From positions 1 to 64,000 of the forward strand of contig JAKFWF010000024.1 in NCBI GenBank assembly GCA_021730785.1: 64,000 nucleotides of DNA, written 5' to 3'. Shown piece by piece: positions 1 to 8,252 of the stretch. The stretch comes from Hyphomicrobiaceae bacterium (GTDB taxonomy: Bacteria; Pseudomonadota; Alphaproteobacteria; Rhizobiales; Hyphomicrobiaceae). Each line of letters opens with the position of its first letter. The stretch's first letter is position 1. A program made the translations under genes and the position numbers. The notes under the pieces were generated by a model. The model saw nothing but the letters and a program-made list of their open reading frames with translations. It had not been told where the DNA came from and searched no databases.

Positions 1-231
1 CCGACCTCTCATGAGAGAGACAAAAAGTGATTTGGGACTCCTTGACTGACGACGACAGACTTGATCGAGCGCGATTTTCAAGCCGACGTGGCTCAACGGA
101 CTCTCATTAACTGACGACACGCCCTAGTATCGGAGGCAGCAGCGGCAAATCAAGCGTCGGTCAAAAATCCAGGCCCCGCACCACGATTCGAGTCCTGAGC
201 CGCAGGAAGCTCGCAGAGAACAATCTGAGCT

Positions 232-378
232 CTATTGCAAGGACTTGAGCTTTGTCGTCGTTACGAGGCAGATGACGACAATTTTGATCAGGCCGCGCGC
301 GTTGTCGCTGGCCTCGCGTTCCTCCTCGATCATCACCGGGTGCCACCACGCCATGCGCATGGCCACGATAGCCGGCAT
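232..378 (-). CDS. possible small protein, 48 aa
   Basis: A 48-residue frame begins with ATG preceded by a good ribosome binding site (GAAGGAG, about 6 bases upstream). The product would start MPAIVAMRMAWWHP and end KLKSLQ, with a short hydrophobic stretch (IVVICLV) near residues 32-40. I recognise no family. The rest of bases 1-780 shows no convincing gene; overlapping frames on both strands look random. The strong ribosome binding site is the only positive evidence, so it could equally be a remnant of an eroded gene next to the IS21-type remnant. Confidence 0.22.
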   Translation of the reverse strand: MPAIVAMRMAWWHPVMIEEEREASDNARGLIKIVVICLVTTTKLKSLQ

Positions 379-539
379 GCGACACTCCTTCACGCTCCCC
401 GCCGGACCAGTTTCGATTTCTAAGCGAGGACTTTCAGGAAGAGTGCCATGCGGCGGCTGGAAATTTGCTCGCGCGACTGAAATTTGATCTCTTGGGCGGA
501 ACCTGGCATCTGTGGATTGCGGTGACCTTGGACCTCGCG

Positions 540-575
540 CCACATGAGTGTGCCACATTAGTGTGCCACATTCTA
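540..575. repeat. short direct repeat of a GTGTGCCACATT unit
   Basis: The 12-base unit GTGTGCCACATT occurs twice within 30 bases. It lies in the gene-free stretch left of the IS21-like remnant and may be a leftover of an IS end; nothing else supports a function. Confidence 0.3.
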
Positions 576-779
576 CGACGCGATAGGTGTATGTGATTGA
601 AATGACTGGAATTTTCTTTCGGTGCGATGCCCCTCGGCTCCACCAATAAAATCAAGCAGTTATCGCCAAGTCAACCAAACCGCTCTGCTATCGTTCACGC
701 AAGGTGCACGCTGGGTTCACGCAGTAGAGCGGTTCACGCAGGTGATATCAGAGCACCTCATGTGAGCGCGTTCATGCTG

Positions 780-1000
780 CGAGATCAGGCGCGCTTGGTC
801 GAACGCTTGCGCGATCGCCTTGATCTTCTTACCCTGAACGATAGTCGCGCCCGGCGCACCTTGCCGATCGTGTCCACCGTAATCACCCCAGCTCGGCCCC
901 TCGCGCGACGCACGCACAAGAGGCCATTTTCACCACGCCGGGGTGGGGTCAATGTTCGACGCCGATAAACCCCCAACAGGGGGCAAAATTGCACGCCGGT
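780..1000 (-). mobile_element. IS21-family insertion sequence remnant (one end)
   Basis: Read on the minus strand, this stretch has the layout of an IS21-type left end: two related A+T/C-run repeats (around CAATTTTGCCCCC and GAACATTGACCCC), then a broken start of an IstA-like frame. The element is cut after about 30 codons, and no IstB ATPase frame exists in the window. Three GTTCACGCA repeats follow between 700 and 745. The family assignment rests on the recognisable IstA N-terminus and end repeats from memory of the family; an ISfinder comparison would decide. Confidence 0.5.
796..886 (-). pseudogene. istA transposase fragment, frameshifted
   Basis: A GTG start at 886 is followed by VITVDTIGKVRRA, the typical N-terminus of IS21 IstA proteins, which leads into the helix-turn-helix region. 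The reading then continues only in another frame as VQGKKIKAIAQAF, matching the next part of IstA, so a frameshift lies near 843-848. Beyond about 796 similarity stops. Full-length IstA is about 400-500 residues, so this is a dead fragment. Confidence 0.5.
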
Positions 1001-1020
1001 TTACACGGTGCGCCCGACGA

Positions 1021-1662
1021 TCAACCCACGCGCGGAAATACGTCCTCGGGTCGATAGGCAGCAAAACTCGAGAGTTCCTGAGCATTGCATTCCGTCTGCC
1101 AACGCGAGCCTGGAGTGACCGCGGCCGCGCACCGGTACTTGGCACGGTACTCTGCCGTTCTGGCGTTGTCCTCGATCGCAATGGCAACCATGCCCGCGAC
1201 GATGCCGCCCTGGCGTTCGACGAGACGGATTGCCCCGTCCATCGTGCCTCCCGTCTCGATCCATTGGTCGGCGAGAAGTACGCGGGTACCGGCCGCGAAT
1301 GCCGGCTTTCGCATCTCCATGGGTTGCGAGCGGCCCGAGTAGTTTGTGAACTCGACGTAGTCGGTGTCGACGCACAACTTGCCGGCCTTGCGGATCGGCA
1401 AGAACCCGGCGCCGGTGCGCGCGGCAAGGCCGGCACCGAGCACGAAACCCATCGCGTCCAGGCCTCCGACCACGTCGAAGGGAACACCTGCAAGGTCCGC
1501 CAGCAGATCGTCGAGCAGATCCTGGAAGGCATCCTGGTTGATGTAAATCGACGTCGGGTCGAGCCACGGAAATTTCGGCCCCTTGGTGTTGGGCGCCATG
1601 AGGCGCAGATACCAGCGGTCGTCGCGCGGCCCCTTGTCGGAGTGAGCAGATTTCGCGGTCAT
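1021..1662 (-). CDS. adenine phosphoribosyltransferase-like protein
   Basis: A 213-residue type I phosphoribosyltransferase. The PRPP-binding motif reads LLADQWIETGGTM, where the family has two acidic residues and a T-G-G/K-T loop, and VVGGLDAMGFVLGAGLA matches the Apt segment that normally reads G-I-E-A-R-G-F. The reaction would be transfer of phosphoribose from PRPP to adenine or a related base in the cytoplasm. It is longer than ordinary Apt (about 175 aa) and the motif has Q-W where D-D is usual, so the substrate may differ. The start ATG overlaps the stop of the upstream BtpA-like gene by 4 bp (ATGA), so the pair is translationally coupled. It is divergent from a polyamine-type transporter operon, suggesting salvage of an imported base. 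Confidence 0.8.
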   Translation of the reverse strand: MTAKSAHSDKGPRDDRWYLRLMAPNTKGPKFPWLDPTSIYINQDAFQDLLDDLLADLAGVPFDVVGGLDAMGFVLGAGLAARTGAGFLPIRKAGKLCVDTDYVEFTNYSGRSQPMEMRKPAFAAGTRVLLADQWIETGGTMDGAIRLVERQGGIVAGMVAIAIEDNARTAEYRAKYRCAAAVTPGSRWQTECNAQELSSFAAYRPEDVFPRVG

Positions 1663-2426
1663 GCGGAGGCAGCTCCTTGTTGGCGGCCGGCTTCGCGCGT
1701 GATCACCATCAGCCGCTCGAGTCGCACCGGATCGATGTTGTAGAAATCTCCCGGCCGATTGACGCCGGTTGCGACCATGAAGCAATCGACATGCTGGACG
1801 AAGAGGTGTGCATTATCGGGCGTTATGCCGGACGCGAGCGCAAGTGCCGCGTCGCCGATCGCCTGGCGGAACACCTCGACCTTGCCGAGGTCGGGGGCAT
1901 GCGCCGTCGCAACGCCCGACGTCGTCACGACATCCATGAAGGCTGAGGCGCGCTCGGCGGCGGCGCCATAGTGCTCAGGCGCCACCTCCCGCTGCTTTTT
2001 GAAGCACGTGCCGCCGAAGTAGAGCCCATCCCAGCCGCTGTCGCGGCGTGCTCGGTCAATCAATCCGGCTTCGGCTTGTGCGTCGATGGCCGCTCGCTCG
2101 TCAATTCGGGCGTCATCGGCCCAATAGGCGTCGACGACGCAGCCGCCGCGGTGGAGTTCTCCCAGCAGCGGAAACGCTTCGTGGCCGGTGACTGCGAGAA
2201 AATTCACACCCATCCAGAGCGACGGATAGTGCGACCTGACGTCGCGGATGATGGGCAGAAATGCCGGCGGTGGAAAATCATGATTGATCAGGAACACGCC
2301 GGAAGCCCCCGCCCCGATGGCCCACCCGGCATTGGCAATCGCCTGGGCGCTGTCGAGCACGTGAATGACCGGCAGGACGACAGGTCCGGGGGCCTTGAAG
2401 TGCTTGTGAAACTGGCTGCGGTTCAT
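1659..2426 (-). CDS. BtpA/SgcQ-like TIM-barrel protein
   Basis: A 255-residue protein. The segment DVVTTSGVATAHAPDLGKVE followed by GITPDNAHLFVQHVDCFMVA is characteristic of the BtpA/SgcQ family, a phosphate-binding TIM-barrel group named after a cyanobacterial photosystem I biogenesis factor but common in non-photosynthetic bacteria next to sugar or nucleobase genes. A catalytic role is not established for the family. The C-terminal half carries the phosphate-binding-like strand-loop pattern (SGITPDNA). It is the first gene of a two-gene unit with the downstream phosphoribosyltransferase (4-bp overlap) and is transcribed away from the ABC transporter at 2633. A role in handling a phosphoribosylated compound is inference. 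Confidence 0.72.
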   Translation of the reverse strand: MNRSQFHKHFKAPGPVVLPVIHVLDSAQAIANAGWAIGAGASGVFLINHDFPPPAFLPIIRDVRSHYPSLWMGVNFLAVTGHEAFPLLGELHRGGCVVDAYWADDARIDERAAIDAQAEAGLIDRARRDSGWDGLYFGGTCFKKQREVAPEHYGAAAERASAFMDVVTTSGVATAHAPDLGKVEVFRQAIGDAALALASGITPDNAHLFVQHVDCFMVATGVNRPGDFYNIDPVRLERLMVITREAGRQQGAASA

Positions 2427-2632
2427 GGGCTGCAGGGTGCAACGTCGTGAGAGGCTGATGAGCAGACTAGCATCAACACGCGTGGCGAGTACTGCACACG
2501 CCTTGTCCGATCTGATGAATTTTTAATCTCGCATTTTTCGGGTTCGAGGCTTGCCATCGAGATGTCGTACCGGCTCTAGTCCGATGTGGTGCAGGGTTGC
2601 GCACCCTATAACCGTAGCGAGGGGGAAGAGCC

Positions 2633-3778
2633 ATGACAAGCAAGACCGTTGGACCAATCGCAGCGCCGTCCCGGCGCGATGTTATCAAGTACGGCGCCGG
2701 CGCAACTGCAGCGGGCGCTCTGTTCGCACCCAACATAGCGCGCGCGCAGGCCCCGGTGGAGATCAATCTCCTGGCCTGGTACGGGCACGGCGAGCCGGAT
2801 GTCGTCGGGGCGTTCGAAGCCAAGAACAACGTCAAGTTCAAGAACAAGTACTACGCTGGCGGCGACAACATGCTGGCGCTGATCGCGCAGTCGCCGCCCG
2901 GTACTTACGACATCATCCTGTCCGACGCCGAGTTCGTGCAGCAGCTGAACACGGCCGGCTACATTCAGCCGCTCGAGGCGGCCGACTATCCGTTTGATGA
3001 CTTCTTCCCCGAGTTCAAACAGTTCCCGGGTCATTGGAAGGACGGCAAACTCTTCTCGACCATGGTGCGCTACGGACATCTCGGCGTGTCCTACAACACC
3101 ACCAAGGTCTCGGCCGAAGAAGCCACGAGTTACAAGGCGTTCTGGAAGCCGGAGCTGAAGGGCAAGGTTGGCCATTTTGACTGGCACCTGCCGAGCCTCG
3201 GCATGATGAGCCTGCTCGAGGGCAACGCCAAGCCATCTCCATTCGACATCTCGAAGGAGGCCTGGACCAAGGTCAAGGCGACCACCAAAACCCTCAAGCC
3301 GCAGGTCGGCGGCTTCTTCGACTACGGCGGAACCTTCTCCGGGCTGAAGACTGGCCAGATGTGGGCCATGTGCGGCATCGGCGACTGGATCACGGGGGTG
3401 CTGAAGAAGGATGGCGCGCCAGTCGACAGTGTCGTGCCGAAGGAAGGCGGCATTCAGTGGACGGAGTCCTATTGCATCGGCAAGGGCTCGGCAAAAGCCG
3501 ACATCGCGAAGAAGTTCATCCAGTACATGCTCTCGCCTGAAGGTCAGGTGAAATCGGCCAAGATGGCGGCCTATCCGGCCATGCTGCCGACCAAGAAGGG
3601 CTGGGCCGCGCTCGCTACCGCCGACCCGGCCGAGGCAATGCGCCAGGGCATGATGGATGGCCTGCCCAACAACCCGCTCACCCTGCTCAAGGACGGCCGC
3701 ATCCACTACCGCGGCATTCCGGTCAAGCAGAGCCTCGAGGAGTGGAACGAGTTCTGGCAGGAATACAAGAGCGCGTGA
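2633..3778 (+). CDS. ABC transporter substrate-binding protein, polyamine/opine type
   Basis: A 381-residue exported binding protein of the PotD/PotF group. The N-terminus has a Tat-like leader with SRRDVIKYG at residues 13-21, a hydrophobic alanine/glycine stretch and a likely cleavage after ARAQA. The mature part shows the family pattern (INLLAWYGHGEPDVV, later NKYYAGGDNMLALI and YDIILSDAEFVQQL). The start ATG has a strong ribosome binding site (GAGGGGGAAG). It is the first gene of a unit with two permeases, an ATPase and a deacetylase; a hairpin between this gene and the permeases may raise its relative expression. The ligand cannot be read from sequence; polyamine, opine or a cyclic nitrogen compound are possible. 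Confidence 0.88.
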   Translation: MTSKTVGPIAAPSRRDVIKYGAGATAAGALFAPNIARAQAPVEINLLAWYGHGEPDVVGAFEAKNNVKFKNKYYAGGDNMLALIAQSPPGTYDIILSDAEFVQQLNTAGYIQPLEAADYPFDDFFPEFKQFPGHWKDGKLFSTMVRYGHLGVSYNTTKVSAEEATSYKAFWKPELKGKVGHFDWHLPSLGMMSLLEGNAKPSPFDISKEAWTKVKATTKTLKPQVGGFFDYGGTFSGLKTGQMWAMCGIGDWITGVLKKDGAPVDSVVPKEGGIQWTESYCIGKGSAKADIAKKFIQYMLSPEGQVKSAKMAAYPAMLPTKKGWAALATADPAEAMRQGMMDGLPNNPLTLLKDGRIHYRGIPVKQSLEEWNEFWQEYKSA

Positions 3779-3833
3779 CCGCCGACCTCGCGTTGTCCGT
3801 CCAAGGACCGGTGCCCCCGCTCCACCCATCACC

Positions 3834-3923
3834 CGTCATGGCCGCGCAGGCGGCCATCCAAGCAAACCTCAAAACGTCGCCATGTGGCGGCTTGATTGGA
3901 CGGCTGCCTGCGCGGCCGTGACG
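3834..3923. repeat. REP-like inverted repeat between binding protein and permease genes
   Basis: Arms at 3834-3861 and 3896-3923 pair over 28 bases with 3 mismatches. The left arm runs CGTCATGGCCGCGCAGG and continues to ATCCAA. The 34-base loop holds a further small hairpin (GCCATGTGGC). Such imperfect palindromes occur as dispersed intergenic repeats in rhizobia-like genomes. In the transcript it would form a very stable stem just after the binding-protein stop codon, which in other transporters protects the upstream message and gives excess binding protein. That function is inferred by analogy. Confidence 0.7.
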
Positions 3924-4055
3924 AGCGCGGGGTCTTCGGTTGGGGGTATTCAAGGGGGGACGAGACACGCGCGCTCGCTTACACTGGCGTCGCGACGTCG
4001 GATTGCACTACCTGCTCCGTGGGCTGAACGCAGCCGCCACCCAACCTCGGGCCCA

Positions 4056-4940
4056 ATGACGCTGGTCGATACCGCCAAGATCACGCCAACTGACCGACGG
4101 CCCCTTGCGGATCGTTGGTTCGCCATTTTGTGGCGGCTCCCGATGCTGCTGATGCAGCTCGCATTCTTCGTTGGTCCGCTGATCTTCCTAACGATCATGA
4201 GCTTCTGGATCGTCAAGAACTACCGGATGGAGCCGTCCTTCGACTTCGCCAACTGGGAGCGCATGTACACGCGACCCTTCTTCTGGGATGCGCTCGGCCG
4301 TACACTGTGGATGTCGGCGCTGGCGACACTGCTCACCTCGCTGCTGGCGTTCCCGGCTGCTTTTGCGATTGCGTTCCGCTTGTCGCCGCGGGCGCGGCAG
4401 GTGGCGCTGTTCCTGCTGATCATCCCGTTTTTCACAAGCTACCTCGTGCGCACGTATGCGTGGCAGGTGATCATCGCCGACAATGGTGTGGTCAACGGTG
4501 CCCTCGCAGCCATTGGCTTCGGGCGCTATCAGATGCTCAATAACGTATTCGGATCGCTGGTCGGCTATCTGACGCTCTGCCTGCCGCTCGCGGTCATCTT
4601 GCAGGCCTGGTCGCTGGCGGCGATCGATCGGCGGCTGATCGAGGCCGCGTGGAACCTCGGCTGCTCGCCGGCAAGCACCGTCGTGAGCGTCATCCTGCCG
4701 CTTGCCAAGACCGGCATCGTGGTGGCGGCCGTGTTCTGTTTCATCTTGTCGTTCGGTGACTTCGTCGCGCCCTACTATCTGGGTGGCTCGAAACCGCCGA
4801 CGCTCTCGATCCTGATCGTCGACACCGCGAAATCCGGGCAGCAATGGCCGCGATCGGCTGTCGTTGCGCTCACCATGATCGCGATCCTGATGGCCGTCTC
4901 GTTCGCTGGTCTGTCGCTGGCTTACGGGCGGCGCAAATGA
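4056..4940 (+). CDS. ABC transporter permease, PotB-type
   Basis: A 294-residue inner-membrane permease of the spermidine/putrescine group. After a short cytoplasmic N-terminus there are about six hydrophobic segments (for example LLMQLAFFVGPLIFLTIM and GIVVAAVFCFILSFGDF). The permease coupling loop is seen in RRLIEAAWNLGCSPASTV, with the conserved E-A-A and G that contact the ATPase. The ATG at 4056 is chosen because upstream frame extension would run through the REP-like repeat. It lies 277 bp after the binding-protein gene and overlaps the next permease by 4 bp (ATGA), which couples their translation. Confidence 0.88.
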   Translation: MTLVDTAKITPTDRRPLADRWFAILWRLPMLLMQLAFFVGPLIFLTIMSFWIVKNYRMEPSFDFANWERMYTRPFFWDALGRTLWMSALATLLTSLLAFPAAFAIAFRLSPRARQVALFLLIIPFFTSYLVRTYAWQVIIADNGVVNGALAAIGFGRYQMLNNVFGSLVGYLTLCLPLAVILQAWSLAAIDRRLIEAAWNLGCSPASTVVSVILPLAKTGIVVAAVFCFILSFGDFVAPYYLGGSKPPTLSILIVDTAKSGQQWPRSAVVALTMIAILMAVSFAGLSLAYGRRK

Positions 4941-5740
4941 AGCAAAGCCGCTTGCTGACGGTGTTCCTCACGATCTATCTTGGCGCCGTGTTCGTCTTCA
5001 TCTTTGCGCCGATCGTGGCATCCGTGGTGTTCTCGTTCAACTCCGACCGGTTTCCCACGATCCCGCTCGGCACCTTCACCACGAAATGGTACACGGCCAT
5101 TGCTGCCAACCCGCAGATCGCCGAAGCCTTTCGCACCAGCGCCGTTGTCGCGGCCTCGAGCGCCGTGCTCGCGACCTTCATCGGCTTCTGCACGGCCTAC
5201 ACCGACTATCGCTTCAGCTTCCGCGGCAAGGGCCTGTTCCTGGCACTCGGGCTGTTGCCGCCGACCATCCCAGCTGTCATCATGGGACTCGCGATGCTCG
5301 CCTGGTTCTCCCGCCTGCAGATCACGGGCACGGTGACGGCGATCGTGATCGCCCACACCGTTCTGTGTGCACCCTTTGCCACCGCCGTGATCCGATTGCG
5401 CCTTGCCCAGATGGACCCCAATCTCGAGCCCGCGGCCTGGAATCTCGGAGCCTCGCAATGGCGGACCATGCGCGAGGTGATTTTACCCTTCACGTTGCCA
5501 TCGATCGTCAGCGCGCTGTGCCTGACGGCCGCGGTCTCGTTCGACGAGTTCGCGGTCGCCTGGTTCGTGTCGGGCCTGAACAAGACCGTACCCGTTGCGA
5601 TCCTGGAGATCCTGACCGGCAACGTCGATCCTCAAATCAATGCCATCGGCACGATCGTGTTCGCGACGACGGTCATTTTGGTGATCGCTGCGCAACTGCT
5701 TGCGGGCCTCAAGCAACGCAAGGCGGATACTGCGAAATGA
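4937..5740 (+). CDS. ABC transporter permease, PotC-type
   Basis: A 267-residue second permease. It opens with a membrane segment (LLTVFLTIYLGAVFVFIFAP) and has about six in all. The coupling motif is LEPAAWNLGASQWRTMREV, equivalent to the E-A-A loop. The segment SFDEFAVAWFVSG is typical of PotC/PotI proteins. Both ends overlap the neighbours by 4 bp (ATGA), so permease, permease and ATPase are translated as a coupled set. It would form a heterodimeric channel with the upstream permease. Confidence 0.88.
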   Translation: MKQSRLLTVFLTIYLGAVFVFIFAPIVASVVFSFNSDRFPTIPLGTFTTKWYTAIAANPQIAEAFRTSAVVAASSAVLATFIGFCTAYTDYRFSFRGKGLFLALGLLPPTIPAVIMGLAMLAWFSRLQITGTVTAIVIAHTVLCAPFATAVIRLRLAQMDPNLEPAAWNLGASQWRTMREVILPFTLPSIVSALCLTAAVSFDEFAVAWFVSGLNKTVPVAILEILTGNVDPQINAIGTIVFATTVILVIAAQLLAGLKQRKADTAK

Positions 5741-6849
5741 CCGAGATCAGCCCACAGACGCCAGAGCCGCTGGTCGTGCTCGAACGGGTCGTAAAGCGCT
5801 ACGACATGTCTGTTGCGGTGAAGGGCATCGATCTCACCATCCATCGCGGCGAGTTCCTGGCCATCATGGGACCGTCCGGCTGCGGCAAGACGACAACCTT
5901 GCGCATGCTTGCCGGGCTCGAGGCGCCGACCGAGGGTGAGATCCGGCTCGAAGGCCGGCGCATCAACGAGCTGTCGCCATCGGTGCGCAACACGCCTCTG
6001 GTATGGCAGTCTCTTGCATTGTTCCCGTTTCTCAATGCGCGCGAGAACGTCGAGTTCGGCCTCAAAATGCGGGGTCTCGACAAGTCCAAGCGGCGCGCCA
6101 AGGCGATGGACTGGCTCGGCCGTCTCGGCATCGCCGAATTGGCGGAGCGCCCCGTTGACAAGCTGTCCGGCGGCCAGCGCCAGCGCGTGGCACTTGCCCG
6201 CTCGCTCGTCACCGAACCGCCGATCTTGCTGCTCGACGAGCCATTGTCGGCGCTTGATGCGCATCTCGTGATCCGCATGCAGGCGGTGCTGACCCGCCTG
6301 CAGCGCGAACTCGGCATCACCTTCGTTTACGTCACCCACAGCCAATCCGAAGCCTTTGCCATGGCGGACAGGGTGGTGATCATGAGCCAGGGCGAAATCG
6401 CGCAGATCGGACCACCGCGCGAAATCTACCGGGCGCCGGCCAACCGCTTCGTCGCCGAGTTTGTCGGCCGCAACAATCTGTTCGAGGGGCGCCTGGCGGC
6501 CAACCAGGATGGATCGGCCGTGGTCGAGACGCCGCTCGGTCGGTTCCCGATCCCCGCCGTGGCAGGTGCATCGACGGGCAGTACCGTTGCCTTTGTCGTC
6601 GCCGCCGATCGGGTCCGCGTCAGCCGCGAGAGCAATCCGGCGAGGCCTTCGATCCCCTGCCGGTTGATTTCGGAGGAGTTCGTCGGCGCAACCATCACGC
6701 TTTATCTCGAGGCGGCCACCGGCAGTGAGCTCAAGGCGCAGATCACCGAACGCGACCTCGCAGCCATCAATCTCAAGGCCGACCAGCAGCTCCATGTGAG
6801 TTGGTCGCTCGAGGATGTGCACGTCCTGCCGGGGAGGCTCACGCGATGA
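5737..6849 (+). CDS. ABC transporter ATP-binding protein, PotA-type
   Basis: A 370-residue ATPase that powers the adjacent permeases at the cytoplasmic face. It has all nucleotide-binding elements in order: Walker A GPSGCGKTT near residues 45-53, a Q-loop in LVWQSLALFP, signature LSGGQRQRVALAR, Walker B ILLLDEPLSALD and switch histidine in VYVTHSQSEA. The C-terminal 120 residues form a TOBE-like regulatory domain (NNLFEGRLAAN onward), as in PotA and related importers. It overlaps both neighbours by 4 bp. Confidence 0.9.
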   Translation: MTEISPQTPEPLVVLERVVKRYDMSVAVKGIDLTIHRGEFLAIMGPSGCGKTTTLRMLAGLEAPTEGEIRLEGRRINELSPSVRNTPLVWQSLALFPFLNARENVEFGLKMRGLDKSKRRAKAMDWLGRLGIAELAERPVDKLSGGQRQRVALARSLVTEPPILLLDEPLSALDAHLVIRMQAVLTRLQRELGITFVYVTHSQSEAFAMADRVVIMSQGEIAQIGPPREIYRAPANRFVAEFVGRNNLFEGRLAANQDGSAVVETPLGRFPIPAVAGASTGSTVAFVVAADRVRVSRESNPARPSIPCRLISEEFVGATITLYLEAATGSELKAQITERDLAAINLKADQQLHVSWSLEDVHVLPGRLTR

Positions 6850-7736
6850 TCGCCAACCCGATCCCATGGCCGAATGGCGCGCGCTGTGCTTGTGCCATCA
6901 CCTTCGACATGGATGCCGACAGCCTGATTCATATCTCGCGGCCGGTTGACGGATTCGACCGTCTGCAGCCGATCAGCATGGGCCGTTATGGGCCGCTCGT
7001 CGCGCTGCCTCGTATTCTTGCAACCTACGCCCGGCTCGGCCTCAAGCAATCCTTCTTCGTGCCCGGTTGGTGCCTCGAGCGGTACCCAGAGACGGTCGAG
7101 GCAATCCTCGCTGCCGGCCACGAGATCGGGCACCACGGCTATCTCCACGAGGACCCGACTGCGCTGTCGGCCGGCGAGCACGCACATTGGTTCGGGCGCG
7201 CGCTCGACGCCCACGCCCGCATCTGCGGCGTGAAGCCGGTCGGCTATCGGGCACCCGTCTACAACGCCAACCAGGCCGTCATCGATACGCTCGTGCGGGA
7301 GGGGTTCCGCTACGAGTCGTCGCTGATGGGCGACGACATTCCCTATCGGCTGGAAACCGCCGCGGGCGGTCTGTGGGAAATGCCCGTGCACTGGGGCAGC
7401 GACGACTGGCCGCCGTTCGCGCACTATCCCGAGATCGGCTACATGATGCCGGTGATGGCACCCACTGACGGTCTCGCGGCTTCGTTCCAGGAGTTCGAGG
7501 CCCAATATGAGGCGGGCGGGTTCTGGATGGGGATCTGGCATCCGTTTCTGACCGGTCGACTGGCGCGCTGGCGGGTAGTCGAGACATGGCTCGAACAGGT
7601 GCTGGCGGAGCGCAAGGTATGGTTTGCGCCGCTGCGCGATATCGCGTCTCACCTCGATGCGCTTGTGAGCCATGGCCGGTGGACGCCGCGTCGCGACAGT
7701 CTGCCCTACTATGACCGACCGCAGCACCAGCGATGA
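6846..7736 (+). CDS. polysaccharide deacetylase-fold (NodB) hydrolase, possibly imidase/allantoinase-like
   Basis: A 296-residue NodB-domain metallohydrolase without a signal peptide. Motif 1 reads TFDMDAD (metal and base aspartates 21 and 23). Motif 2 is GHEIGHHGYLHE with metal histidines at 97 and 101. Later WEMPVHWGSDDWP and WHPFLTGR match the cytoplasmic subgroup that includes PuuE-type allantoinase, cyclic imidase and HpPgdA-like enzymes rather than secreted chitin deacetylases. As last gene of the transporter operon (4-bp overlap with the ATPase gene) it probably opens or de-acylates the imported compound. With the divergent phosphoribosyltransferase this points to a cyclic nitrogen substrate, which is inference. 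Confidence 0.82.
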   Translation: MIANPIPWPNGARCACAITFDMDADSLIHISRPVDGFDRLQPISMGRYGPLVALPRILATYARLGLKQSFFVPGWCLERYPETVEAILAAGHEIGHHGYLHEDPTALSAGEHAHWFGRALDAHARICGVKPVGYRAPVYNANQAVIDTLVREGFRYESSLMGDDIPYRLETAAGGLWEMPVHWGSDDWPPFAHYPEIGYMMPVMAPTDGLAASFQEFEAQYEAGGFWMGIWHPFLTGRLARWRVVETWLEQVLAERKVWFAPLRDIASHLDALVSHGRWTPRRDSLPYYDRPQHQR

Positions 7737-8252
7737 GATCCGGCGAATGAACCTTGCGATTACGTTCGATCGGCTGGTTTTCGCAGGGTCTCTACCGGCT
7801 GGCCGGCGCGCTGACATCTTCAAAGGCAAGCCTCGGCGATCGAGCCTGCAGTCGAAACTGAGACGCGAGAGCGGATCGACACCATCGGGTGCCGTGGCGC
7901 GCCGCTGTTCGTCGACGCCCACTTGGACGCGCCACAGTCCCGAGGACTGCCTCGCATCAATGCGTCAGGCACCCTAACCGACGCACTGTACATTGGCAGG
8001 GCAGCTTACCGGCACCAGCGGGTCGGGCTTTATACTGGCCCCGCCAGCGACCGCTGCTGAGGAGGATGACGGCGAGATCGCGGACTTCAAGCACGATGTC
8101 GAATGGACCATCCTATAGGCCTGCAACACCGCAAGTGGTAACGGAACGACCGGCGACGGAGCGACTGGGGCCGAAGTACTTGGTGGGTTGGCGCGCTATA
8201 CGAGGTGCCAATTGCGCAAATCAGCACTTGGGCAAGTCAACATTTGTGGCAT
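7737..8252. other. gene-free stretch between deacetylase and Fic genes
   Basis: About 500 bases with no supported gene. The frames present are short, have no ribosome binding sites and no recognisable motif. One frame (7801-8060) reads a run containing LFVDAHLDAP but has no start codon and many unusual residues. I see no tRNA, terminator with T-run or IS end. It probably contains debris at the border of the accessory region. Confidence 0.5.
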
